Of a stretch of 21,814 nt of DNA, positions 7,236-13,407 are shown piece after piece. A program made the position numbers and the translations under genes. The DNA comes from a virus. Below the pieces are notes generated by a model. The model was given only the letters and a program-made list of their open reading frames with translations. It had not been told where the DNA came from and searched no databases. Each line of letters opens with the position of its first letter. Positions within the stretch are counted from its first letter, which is position 1. The DNA is taken from IMG/VR virus record IMGVR_UViG_3300049595_000360, positions 1 to 21,814 of that record; one strand, 5' to 3'.

Positions 7236-7803
7236 CTGGAAGCTCCTCTCCCATCATGAGAAATGTGTCCCAAAAGGACTGATCTTGGGCGTATCCTACC
7301 ACATACACATGGGGGCTGTCACGCATGGCCATGTACCCCTCTCGGCCCACCAGCAGTTTGCCTGTCTCTAGGCTGTAGATGGGGCACGGCGTCGAGGCTA
7401 GGGCCATGGCCTTGAAGATGGCGGGGTTGTCGCACATCACCGAGATGCCGCTGACCTGCAGACCGAGGCCCCCTTGCTCCTGCGGCGTCCCTAGAAGCCT
7501 CGCATCCTTGCGGCGGTTGCACTCCGGGTCTTGCTCCATGCTACCCTCGGCGCGACCGAAAATGCTGATCTGGAAAGCACTCTGCGTCGGAATGAGGCAG
7601 CTATCATTGCCGCCGCCGCCCATGACTGTCGGCGCTGCGGCTGTCGGCACGGGCGTTGAGAATGGGGCAGACCCAGCACCGTTGTAGTTCGTGGTGCTGT
7701 CATTGTTGTTGGAGCCTATGACGGAGTCGTTATTTACACTGTTGGTGTTGAGATAGCCCGTGACTTGGGCGGCGGCGGGCAGGGCCATCAGTAGATAGAG
7801 CAC
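7129..7803 (-). CDS. Exported Cys-containing protein of unknown function (start uncertain)
   Basis: The frame stays open far upstream, but most of that extension lies inside the lipoprotein gene. Two starts are plausible. One is GTG at 7803, preceded by GGGAG four bases away, giving 224 aa beginning MLYLLMALPAAAQ. The other is ATG at 7788, which makes a TGATG junction with the lipoprotein stop but has no ribosome site and would truncate the signal sequence. I chose GTG. The mature protein has an Asn/Ser-rich start (TNSVNNDSVIGSNNNDSTTN), then 'GGGGNDSCLIPTQSAFQISI', 'MEQDPECNRRKDARLLG', 'VSGISVMCDNPAIFKAMALA' and 'STPCPIYSLETGKLLVGREG', with four Cys likely in two disulfides. The C-terminus is Arg/Asp-rich. 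Unknown family; probably periplasmic. Confidence 0.7.
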   Translation of the reverse strand: MLYLLMALPAAAQVTGYLNTNSVNNDSVIGSNNNDSTTNYNGAGSAPFSTPVPTAAAPTVMGGGGNDSCLIPTQSAFQISIFGRAEGSMEQDPECNRRKDARLLGTPQEQGGLGLQVSGISVMCDNPAIFKAMALASTPCPIYSLETGKLLVGREGYMAMRDSPHVYVVGYAQDQSFWDTFLMMGEELPDVLPQESSGPTLSERFRRSRRADDDEPAGVGPDNP

Positions 7804-8003
7804 AAGGCTCCCATAGCATCCCGCGTGTCGCCAGAGCACAGGAGCTGGTTGGCCGCGTCTGGCATGGCCATGTAGTACAGCGTTTCCGCATTCTGACGAA
7901 TCTCGCACTGTCGGTCACCTTTCGGGCAGGCAGTGGTGTAGGCCACCGAAGACACAGTAACAGGGCCGCATCCGGCGACCAAGAGGACGAGTGCTAGTCT
8001 CAT
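7788..8003 (-). CDS. Small lipoprotein, candidate outer-membrane spanin subunit
   Basis: A 71-aa protein. MRLALVLLVAGC is a short lipoprotein signal with a good lipobox (LVAGC), so Cys12 would be lipidated and the product exported. The mature part has four further cysteines (TACPKGDRQCEIRQ, NQLLCSGDT, GALCSIY). It starts inside an ATGA overlap with the preceding single-TM coiled-coil gene (8000-8242), the layout expected of a two-component spanin (i-spanin then o-spanin) that fuses inner and outer membranes at the end of Gram-negative lysis. The many cysteines and low proline content are unlike Rz1, so this is an inference from architecture. A lipoprotein that blocks superinfection is an alternative. 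Confidence 0.8.
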   Translation of the reverse strand: MRLALVLLVAGCGPVTVSSVAYTTACPKGDRQCEIRQNAETLYYMAMPDAANQLLCSGDTRDAMGALCSIY

Positions 8004-8242
8004 CTGCTAAGGCTCCGCATCAGTTCGTCGATCTTCTTGTCGAGGTTGTCCAGCCGCGAGATGACCCGGTTCATGTCGGTGTGCATGTCGGCCCGTGTGA
8101 CGTAGTCACGCGCGACCTCCTCGCGGGTGCGGTTCAGCAGGATTTGCAACCGCTTCACCTCCTCGACATGGTTTTTCAGCACCCAGCCGATCAGGCCGAG
8201 TGCCGCGCTGAGACCAAGACTCCAGAGCATCTCGGGTGTCAT
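8000..8242 (-). CDS. Small single-TM coiled-coil protein, candidate i-spanin
   Basis: An 80-aa protein. A membrane helix at about 5-22 (MLWSLGLSAALGLIGWVL) is followed by a long charged amphipathic helix (KNHVEEVKRLQILLNRTREE ... MNRVISRLDNLDKKIDELMR). The N-in, C-out anchor with a periplasmic coiled coil is typical of inner-membrane spanin subunits. It is immediately followed, with an ATGA overlap, by a lipoprotein gene. It begins three bases after the tail-fibre stop. XhlA-like proteins have the opposite order (coil then TM), so that family fits less well. Confidence 0.8.
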   Translation of the reverse strand: MTPEMLWSLGLSAALGLIGWVLKNHVEEVKRLQILLNRTREEVARDYVTRADMHTDMNRVISRLDNLDKKIDELMRSLSR

Positions 8243-8245
8243 AGC

Positions 8246-9385
8246 TTACGACTTCATGATGTAGGCAAGAGCGTAGTACGGCGGACGGTTTTCGTGAGCG
8301 CCCCCGGAGCCAGACGCAGCGGTGGTGCCGCTGACGGTGTGGTTGTGTGCGCCTGCGGTGGATGTTGTCGCAGTCGAAGTTGTGTCGCCAAACTGCGGAT
8401 TGTTGTCGCGCTCACCGTTCGAGATCAAATCTGGGAGCTGGTAGGTGTGGGCGTGAGCGCCGTCAGTGGAGGTCGTGGCACTGAACGTGTGCGTGTGGGA
8501 CGGAATCTCCGAGGTGGACAGCGTGACAGTAGCAGAGCCGCCAGTTGCAGCTACGGCATATGTCGATCCAGCACCAACGACGAAACGATCCCGAAGGTCA
8601 GGAGTTCCACTGCTTCCGTTGCACAAAAGCCAACCGGCGGGGATCGAGGCCACAGAGCCTGACCAGAGTATGATGCCGCCGGACGGGAAGCTGTTGGCCC
8701 AAGCGGGGGCGCTCCCTGCGCCCTGAGACGTCAGCACTTGCCCCGCTGTTCCGTAGTTTGCGCCGCCAAGGCCGAGCTGGGCGGTAAGCGTGGTGGTCCC
8801 TGAGAGGGCCGTGGCTCCTGACGCCGACAGCGTGGTGAAGGCACCACTGGACGCAGTCGAGGCACCTACGGTTGTACCGTTGATCGTACCGCCCGTCACT
8901 GTCGCACTGCTGGTGGACAAGGACACCCCGGAGATGGCTCCGCCCGTGATCTTTGCCGAGTTCATGGCAAAATGGTCGGTCAGGTTTACAACGCCCGCCG
9001 CGCCGCCACCCCCGTCCGAGTAGACGACCGCAGTATCGTTGTTGGCGATGGTCACGGTTGTGCCGGACCCCTGCGACAGGACGACCGACTGACCAGAAAG
9101 GTTGTAGACGTAGTAAATCTTCTGGGCGTCATTTGGGGCGATGGTGATCGTATGCGTCCCACTCGGGGTGCCACCGAGGATCAGGGCCTTGTACTGGCCG
9201 TTGCTGAGAACGCCGTCGGAGGTGGTCAGTGTTGAGGATGTTCCGCTCAAGGACAGGCTAATCGACCCGTTGATCCCACGGTCCAAGATATTCATGTTGT
9301 CATTGACAACATCACCCCAGACGCCGTCCTGTTCGCCGTCGGCTGGAAGCTCGATACCGAGGTTGCTTGTGTATGTGCTAGGCAT
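8246..9385 (-). CDS. Tail fibre/tip protein with collar-like C-terminus and HxH motifs
   Basis: A 379-aa protein. The N-terminus 'STYTSNLGIELPADGEQDGV' and 'WGDVVNDNMNILDRGINGSI' is a common virion-attachment domain in aquatic phage fibres. The shaft is Ser/Thr/Gly-rich. From residue 234 on, 'PSGGIILWSGSVASIPAGWL', 'CNGSSGTPDLRDRFVVGAG' and the ending 'ENRPPYYALAYIMK' are the phage tail-collar/fibre-tip signature. Three histidine pairs (HTH at 297, HAH at 311, HNH at 347) match the pattern by which T4 gp37-type tips bind iron along the trimer axis. The role is adhesion to the host surface. It starts after a 9-bp gap with GAGG upstream, and no separate chaperone gene adjoins it. Confidence 0.9.
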   Translation of the reverse strand: MPSTYTSNLGIELPADGEQDGVWGDVVNDNMNILDRGINGSISLSLSGTSSTLTTSDGVLSNGQYKALILGGTPSGTHTITIAPNDAQKIYYVYNLSGQSVVLSQGSGTTVTIANNDTAVVYSDGGGGAAGVVNLTDHFAMNSAKITGGAISGVSLSTSSATVTGGTINGTTVGASTASSGAFTTLSASGATALSGTTTLTAQLGLGGANYGTAGQVLTSQGAGSAPAWANSFPSGGIILWSGSVASIPAGWLLCNGSSGTPDLRDRFVVGAGSTYAVAATGGSATVTLSTSEIPSHTHTFSATTSTDGAHAHTYQLPDLISNGERDNNPQFGDTTSTATTSTAGAHNHTVSGTTAASGSGGAHENRPPYYALAYIMKS

Positions 9386-9394
9386 CTCTCATCC

Positions 9395-10219
9395 TCACGC
9401 GGCGACTGGGGCCCATACCGTAGTGGGCGCTGGCTCAATTTCTGTCCAGACGTTTATAGCATTAGGATCGACCTGCGTCCACGCCGAACCCGGTAGTGGT
9501 GTGATGCCAGCCCACGATGTGGGCGGCACGGGGTTGAGCGGGTCCCAAGCCGTACCGGGGTTCGGCACAATGTTACCCCAGACAGTGACCTGACCAACGC
9601 GGCCAATGGCGCTGACGCCGAGCGGGATGACGACCGCAGAGCCTGTAACGGTGACGGAACCAACAGCACCGGAGGCGGAGACGCCGACCACAGGAACTTC
9701 CGCGCCAGCCTGAACGACCACCGTACCAAGAGCCGATGCACCCGAGACGCCCGTGGGAAGGACTAGGGCCGAGCCCGCGACGACGACATCACCAAGCTGC
9801 GCTTCAGCGGAAACGCCCGTTGCGAGGACAAGGGCAGAGGCTGCAACAGTGACGTCGCCAAGCTGACCTGCAGCGGACACACCAGATGGCTGCACAAGCG
9901 CGGAGGCCGTGACGGTGACCGAGCCGAGATTGGCGGACGCGGAGACGCCAGAAACATCAACATTGGCATTGGCTTGGACCGTGACGGAGCCGACATTCGC
10001 AGATGCGGACACACCGGACACGGGGACAAGGGCGGAGCCAGTAACGACGACGGAGCCGAGATCGGCGGAGGCAGACACGCCTGTGAGGATGGCTGCGGCT
10101 GGGGCACTAACGCTCCCAACAGCGGTGCCTGCGGATACCCCTAGGACGCCTACGACAACGTCGGTTGTCTCGCCAAGGTCCGAGAACGGAGCTGTTGAGA
10201 AGGGACTAAAGCCAAACAT
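9395..10219 (-). CDS. Repeat protein: nine ~22-residue beta repeats plus Trp repeats (putative tail/virion surface protein)
   Basis: A 274-aa protein. The opening MFGFSPFSTAPFSDLGETTD is followed by nine consecutive units (residues 27-222), the first of 20 and the rest of 22 residues, each beginning GVS(A/G) with a core like 'LGSVTVTASALV'. Residues 223-274 switch to an 11-residue Trp repeat (W..I.P.P...W). The regular alternation of Val and small residues suggests a beta-solenoid or a string of strands. Units resembling these also end the 98-aa and, weakly, the 99-aa proteins. GAGGAGG seven bases before the ATG is the strongest ribosome site in the window, and a consensus-like promoter lies just upstream, so expression may be high. 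I infer a fibrous or decorating virion component; no known enzyme domain is present. Confidence 0.85.
   Translation of the reverse strand: MFGFSPFSTAPFSDLGETTDVVVGVLGVSAGTAVGSVSAPAAAILTGVSASADLGSVVVTGSALVPVSGVSASANVGSVTVQANANVDVSGVSASANLGSVTVTASALVQPSGVSAAGQLGDVTVAASALVLATGVSAEAQLGDVVVAGSALVLPTGVSGASALGTVVVQAGAEVPVVGVSASGAVGSVTVTGSAVVIPLGVSAIGRVGQVTVWGNIVPNPGTAWDPLNPVPPTSWAGITPLPGSAWTQVDPNAINVWTEIEPAPTTVWAPVAA
9398..9553 (-). repeat. 11-residue Trp-containing protein repeat (about 4.5 units)
   Basis: Residues 223-274 of the repeat protein read TAWDPLNPVPP / TSWAGITPLPG / SAWTQVDPNAI / NVWTEIEPAPT / TVWAPVAA. Tryptophan recurs every 11 residues with a hydrophobic residue and a proline at fixed offsets. 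This is a second, distinct repeat fused to the C-terminal end of the 22-residue array. Confidence 0.85.
9554..10141 (-). repeat. Nine tandem ~66-bp units encoding a 22-residue GVSA repeat
   Basis: Units begin at residues 27, 47, 69, 91, 113, 135, 157, 179 and 201 of the repeat protein. All start GV(S) and share G at position 9 and alternating Val at positions 11-13. The units differ at DNA level, so the array is old or under selection for diversity rather than a fresh slippage product. Confidence 0.9.
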
Positions 10220-10247
10220 GATGTCCCTCCTCTCTCGGGTTCATGGT

Positions 10248-10276
10248 ATTATACCACGGGGCGCGGTGTCGGTCAC
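10248..10276 (-). promoter_or_regulatory. Consensus-like sigma70 promoter inside the tail-fibre cassette
   Basis: On the minus strand, GTGACC (10271-10276) lies 17 bp from a perfect TATAAT (10248-10253). The region sits in the 72-bp gap between two fibre genes, one of the largest intergenic gaps here. The -10 is embedded in the palindrome GGTATAATACC, which could also be bound by a regulator. Transcription would start about 20 bp before the strong GAGGAGG ribosome site of the repeat-protein gene at 10219. Confidence 0.6.
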
Positions 10277-10291
10277 CCCAGCTTTGTGCCG

Positions 10292-11170
10292 TCAGTCTGG
10301 CCGCAGCCCAATGGTAATGGATACGGGCGCTCTATCGACTGCGGTGGCCATGGCCCAATTGCTTGGGGTGTATGTGCCAGCGTTCGATATCGTGGCCGAG
10401 TGACCCATGCCGATCCTAGCATCCCTGAAGTCGTTGCCGTTGGAGGTCAGGACGGCCAACATGTCTCCCGGTGCCGTGAGGGCCGAGCTGTCGTTGTTGC
10501 CAAAACCCACGCACACCACGGCAACGAAATTCTTGCTTCCAGTAGTGATCGCAGGCGGGTTAATGGTTGCCGAAGAGCCGTTTGCCTGCGAGTTGGTGGC
10601 AGTCAGCAGTTCTGGAGTTGACCCCGAGCGCCGGATATTACGGAACACTTTTATCGAAGCGGCAGAGGCATTGTTGCTGCTGGCGCTGACAGTGAAGGTT
10701 ACCGCAGAGTCGCCCGAGGCCCAGATTTTATAGGAAACCGACAGGATGGTGCCCTGCCCACGACCTGTAGTCGATGGGTTGTAGATTGAAAAAATAGTTG
10801 TCCACCCTGCAGTGGTGGCGCTGAACGACGCCGCGGCCGTGACACTGCAGCACCAAGTTAGGAGAACCAAGTCACCCACAGAGGGCGATGCTGCAACACC
10901 GCCAGTCAAAGCGCCGTTGATCGTTATGGTCCTGACGCCAGCCGAGATGCCGCTTGCGGCAGACGTAAGCCCCCCAACGTAGGTTATCGTCGATGTCACT
11001 CCATTGTAGAAGTTACTCATCGATATCGTCCCGGATGTCGGGATGTTGGTGTTGTTGTTCGTCACGCTGCCAGTGCCACGGTAGTACTCATTCAGCGATA
11101 TAGGGTTGGACCCTCCAAACTCAGTTTGAATTTGGGCCAAGGTTATCGTTCCAGAGGATGGCAGTGGCAT
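10292..11170 (-). CDS. Tail-fibre-like structural protein
   Basis: A 292-aa protein. The N-terminus 'MPLPSSGTITLAQIQTEFGG', 'NPISLNEYYRG' and 'IPTSGTISMSNFYNG' is the standard opening of many phage tail-associated proteins. The remainder (about 70-292) is Ser/Thr/Gly/Val-rich beta sequence ('GDLVLLTWCCSVTAAASFSA', 'WTTIFSIYNPSTTGRGQGTI', 'VTFTVSASSNNASAASIKVF') typical of a jelly-roll adhesin. The ATG at 11170 overlaps the upstream stop as TGATG. A GTG one codon earlier (11173) is in frame but less likely. It lies among five other fibre-type genes, so a receptor-binding or accessory fibre role is inferred. Confidence 0.85.
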   Translation of the reverse strand: MPLPSSGTITLAQIQTEFGGSNPISLNEYYRGTGSVTNNNTNIPTSGTISMSNFYNGVTSTITYVGGLTSAASGISAGVRTITINGALTGGVAASPSVGDLVLLTWCCSVTAAASFSATTAGWTTIFSIYNPSTTGRGQGTILSVSYKIWASGDSAVTFTVSASSNNASAASIKVFRNIRRSGSTPELLTATNSQANGSSATINPPAITTGSKNFVAVVCVGFGNNDSSALTAPGDMLAVLTSNGNDFRDARIGMGHSATISNAGTYTPSNWAMATAVDRAPVSITIGLRPD

Positions 11171-11994
11171 CACACACCTTCAATCTTGGCGCGGAGCTCG
11201 TCGATCTGCGCCTGTTGCTCCTTGATGGCCTCAATCAGCAGGCCGACCATGTTTCCATAGGCAAGGCTCAGATGCTCTCCATTGTCCATGACCGCCTCCG
11301 GCAGGACCTTCTGCACCTCCTGAGCGACCAACCCCGTCTGACGCTGCCCGCTGTCTATGCGAGTGTATGTGTACCCCGTCAGGGACTGCACCTTCTCTAT
11401 CGCATCCGGAATAGGCTCAAGGTCTTCCTTCAAGCGGATGTCGGAGTATGCGGTTACGTTGTTGGCCATGGTCAGGTTGCCCGCCATGTCCATCTGGAGG
11501 AGGTTTGCTGGAGCCGACCAACCACCAATGCGGAACACGTTGTCGCTGTCTAGGCCCATGTTGACGGCGTAGACGTTCGCACGGTGGAACGCCATGATAG
11601 CGCCGCCACTTGATGAATAAGCCTGCAAGGGGGGGTTTGACCCGGTTGTGTTTTGGTTTGATTGGAAACCCTGAATACCAGTCCAAGTGAAATTGCTGCC
11701 TACAGCACTGCTAATGCTGGTCGTGTTGGAGGCAGTCCCCGTGAGGCTTCCCGCAAAAGTTGTCGCCGTGACCGTGCCATTCACATGCAGGGCGGTGGAC
11801 GGTGTGGTGGTCCCGATGCCCACTCTGGCGTCGGGCGTGATCCGCATAACCTCAACCCCACCCTCCGAGAAGGCGATGGTGTCTGCCGCAGGGAAGAACA
11901 CTCCCGTGTTGCTGTCCTCGCCCTGCACGGCTGGCGTGGATGCCGACCCGCTTACGCCCGAGACGCCCGTGGTTCCGTCGATGACAACGCTCAT
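11170..11994 (-). CDS. Tail fibre/spike with C-terminal peptidase S74 intramolecular chaperone
   Basis: A 274-aa protein. The N-terminal and shaft part has 'GEDSNTGVFFPAADTIAFSE', 'RVGIGTTTPSTALHVNGTV' and Gly/Ser-rich spacers typical of fibre shafts. From residue 184 comes the S74 autochaperone: 'YSDIRLKEDLEPIPDAIEKV', 'LTGYTYTR', 'TGLVAQEVQKVLPEAV', 'LSLAYGNMVGLLIEAIKEQQ', ending in a coiled coil. In this family (endosialidase, T5 L-shaped fibre) the domain trimerises the fibre and then cuts itself off just before the Ser of the SD.RLK motif; here that is Ser184, and the motif is intact. The start overlaps the 61-aa gene as ATGA. Confidence 0.92.
   Translation of the reverse strand: MSVVIDGTTGVSGVSGSASTPAVQGEDSNTGVFFPAADTIAFSEGGVEVMRITPDARVGIGTTTPSTALHVNGTVTATTFAGSLTGTASNTTSISSAVGSNFTWTGIQGFQSNQNTTGSNPPLQAYSSSGGAIMAFHRANVYAVNMGLDSDNVFRIGGWSAPANLLQMDMAGNLTMANNVTAYSDIRLKEDLEPIPDAIEKVQSLTGYTYTRIDSGQRQTGLVAQEVQKVLPEAVMDNGEHLSLAYGNMVGLLIEAIKEQQAQIDELRAKIEGV
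11173..11445 (-). other. Peptidase S74 autochaperone domain, predicted self-cleavage before Ser184
   Basis: The domain covers residues 184-274 of the fibre. The SDIRLK motif with Ser and Lys, the GLVAQEVQKVLPEAV core and the terminal helix are all present, so a released fragment of 91 residues is predicted. The cut position follows from the family and has not been shown for this protein. Confidence 0.85.
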
Positions 11995-12176
11995 GCTTGG
12001 GTCTCCTGTTCAATCACCAGATCGCCAGCTTCCACCTGACGCATGATCTCGTCGTAGTGGCGGTTGCCGGGGGTCAAGGGCACGGACCACTCTTGCCCGT
12101 CGATGGTGGCGTTTATCCCAACAATTTCGCCCTTGTTCGTGGCGTATTTGGCCGAGGTAATGGTCATGGTGTTCAT
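11991..12176 (-). CDS. Small conserved phage protein between fibre genes
   Basis: A 61-aa protein from ATG at 12176 (MNTMTITSAKYATNKGEIVG). GGAG lies eight bases ahead of this ATG. A TTG two codons earlier (12182) would overlap the previous stop as TTGA but sits too close to the ribosome site. The core 'INATIDGQEWSVPLTPGNRH' and 'YDEIMRQVEAGDLVIEQE' is a small protein type that accompanies tail-fibre genes in many phages and is sometimes thought to aid fibre assembly; the role is unproven. It ends at an ATGA junction with the S74 fibre. Confidence 0.8.
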   Translation of the reverse strand: MNTMTITSAKYATNKGEIVGINATIDGQEWSVPLTPGNRHYDEIMRQVEAGDLVIEQETQA

Positions 12177-12178
12177 GG

Positions 12179-13249
12179 TCAAAGCTCCGCGTCCAAGGTC
12201 AACTCTTGCGTCGGGTAAATACTAACAACCCGATCATCCGTAATACCAGTGAATCCTGTTTTTACGAAAGATGCCGTAATCGAGACACCGGATGTGCTAT
12301 AAGCAACTAGCGTGTTTGTTCCACCACTTGACGTGCCAAATGCAGTGGCCCCGTAAAAAATCATTGTCGGGTTGTTTGCAGATGGATTACCCCTCATTGG
12401 CACAGTAAGCGGGACGCCGTAGATTGCGCCAGTGGTTCCAGAAGCTCTTCCAGCCAGCACACCCGCTGTCGAAGCGATAAGCTGATAATACCGCTGGCAC
12501 CGCGCCAACTCAGGACCCAATTCGGGCTGCTTGTACAAGTCTGTTGCCGCCGTGGTGTGAGTGCCAACCTTGATGTGGACGCCCCACAGGTCAACCCCGA
12601 TGGTCTGGAGGCCGAGGCTGTTGGTGCGGGCGTTGAAGTCGCTTCCCGCAGAAGTCCAGAAGTTGACCGCGAGAAAGTCGTTTCCGTTAGTGCCGAGGGT
12701 CTTTCCCGTGATGGAAGTCACAGTGAACGTCAGTGCAAATGGCGCAAATGAGGTTGTCAAGGTTACGGTCTGAGGGGCGAGCAAAACGGCAGAAGACGGC
12801 GATCCACCAGTGCCGAAATCTTGAATTATTTCCACGGCCATGTTGCCAGAGCCTGACGACCTGCGCGCCCAACCAAGGATGGTAATAGTCTGGCCTGCAT
12901 AGTTTCGAACGCCTTCTATGCGTTGTTGAACTATCGCAGTAGAAGAAGATAGCGTTTGACCACTCACTGTTTGCCGCAGGAAGTAAGTCGGGTTGTTAGT
13001 GCCAAGCGTGTCCCCAACAGTAAAAGACTGCCGAGACATAGTGACTGTGCCCCCAGATGTATTGTTATTCCACCGATCAGCCCCATACGCAGACGCAGTA
13101 AAGCTCGTCCCCCGCTGCCAGAAGTCGAAGGCCCCGTTGATGATGCGGTTCTCAGGGTCAAGAACACCGGGGCGCAGAGGCACAGTGTTGATCGTAGCCG
13201 TGTTGCCACCAGCAGCGTCGAGGATCGCGTTTGTGCGGAGCGTGGACAC
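12179..13249 (-). CDS. Tail fibre/spike with carbohydrate-binding-like domain
   Basis: A 356-aa protein starting at GTG (13249), which overlaps the upstream TAG as TAGTG, with GGAGG seven bases ahead; no nearby ATG competes. The opening STLRTNAILDAAGGNTATIN is a recurring fibre leader. 'NRIINGAFDFWQRGTSFTAS', 'YGADRWNNNTSGG', a beta-rich middle ('GVRNYAGQTITILGWARRSS', 'DLWGVHIKVGTH') and 'ELGPELARCQRYYQLIASTA' match the carbohydrate-binding-like domain widely found in phage tail fibres. The protein probably binds surface polysaccharide. No depolymerase catalytic motif is visible. Confidence 0.88.
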   Translation of the reverse strand: MSTLRTNAILDAAGGNTATINTVPLRPGVLDPENRIINGAFDFWQRGTSFTASAYGADRWNNNTSGGTVTMSRQSFTVGDTLGTNNPTYFLRQTVSGQTLSSSTAIVQQRIEGVRNYAGQTITILGWARRSSGSGNMAVEIIQDFGTGGSPSSAVLLAPQTVTLTTSFAPFALTFTVTSITGKTLGTNGNDFLAVNFWTSAGSDFNARTNSLGLQTIGVDLWGVHIKVGTHTTAATDLYKQPELGPELARCQRYYQLIASTAGVLAGRASGTTGAIYGVPLTVPMRGNPSANNPTMIFYGATAFGTSSGGTNTLVAYSTSGVSITASFVKTGFTGITDDRVVSIYPTQELTLDAEL

Positions 13250-13407
13250 TAGTCGGCCTCCAGTTCAGGACGAGGAAACACAGGATGCTCCCACTTGGCA
13301 ATATAGTCGCCACGACCATCGCTGTCGTTTTGCAGCGTGATGACCGTGAGGAAATCCTCTTGCGTCAGGTCGGGATAGATCGCCATGATCTTTTCATACA
13401 AGGTCAT
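13249..13407 (-). CDS. Small acidic conserved protein, fibre-associated
   Basis: A 52-aa protein from ATG at 13407 (MTLYEKIMAIYPDLTQEDFL ... 'DSDGRGDYIAKWEHPVFPRP'). The frame is open upstream, but the TAATG junction with the C1q-like gene fixes this start. The YP.LT..DF and 'GDYIAKWEHP.P.P' pattern is common in tiny genes next to tail fibres. It loosely recalls XkdW-type proteins; I would not rely on that name. It ends as TAGTG with the next fibre gene. A fibre-assembly helper is a reasonable guess. Confidence 0.75.
   Translation of the reverse strand: MTLYEKIMAIYPDLTQEDFLTVITLQNDSDGRGDYIAKWEHPVFPRPELEAD

Noticed and set aside
7804-7908. N-terminal extension of the exported protein up to 7908
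   Set aside because: The extension lies inside the lipoprotein gene in another frame, has Arg/His/Pro-rich shadow composition, and would bury the hydrophobic signal segment.
10254-10280. GC-rich hairpin on the minus strand in the gap before the repeat-protein gene, considered as a terminator
   Set aside because: It has no T-run afterwards and coincides with the promoter spacer and -35 region.
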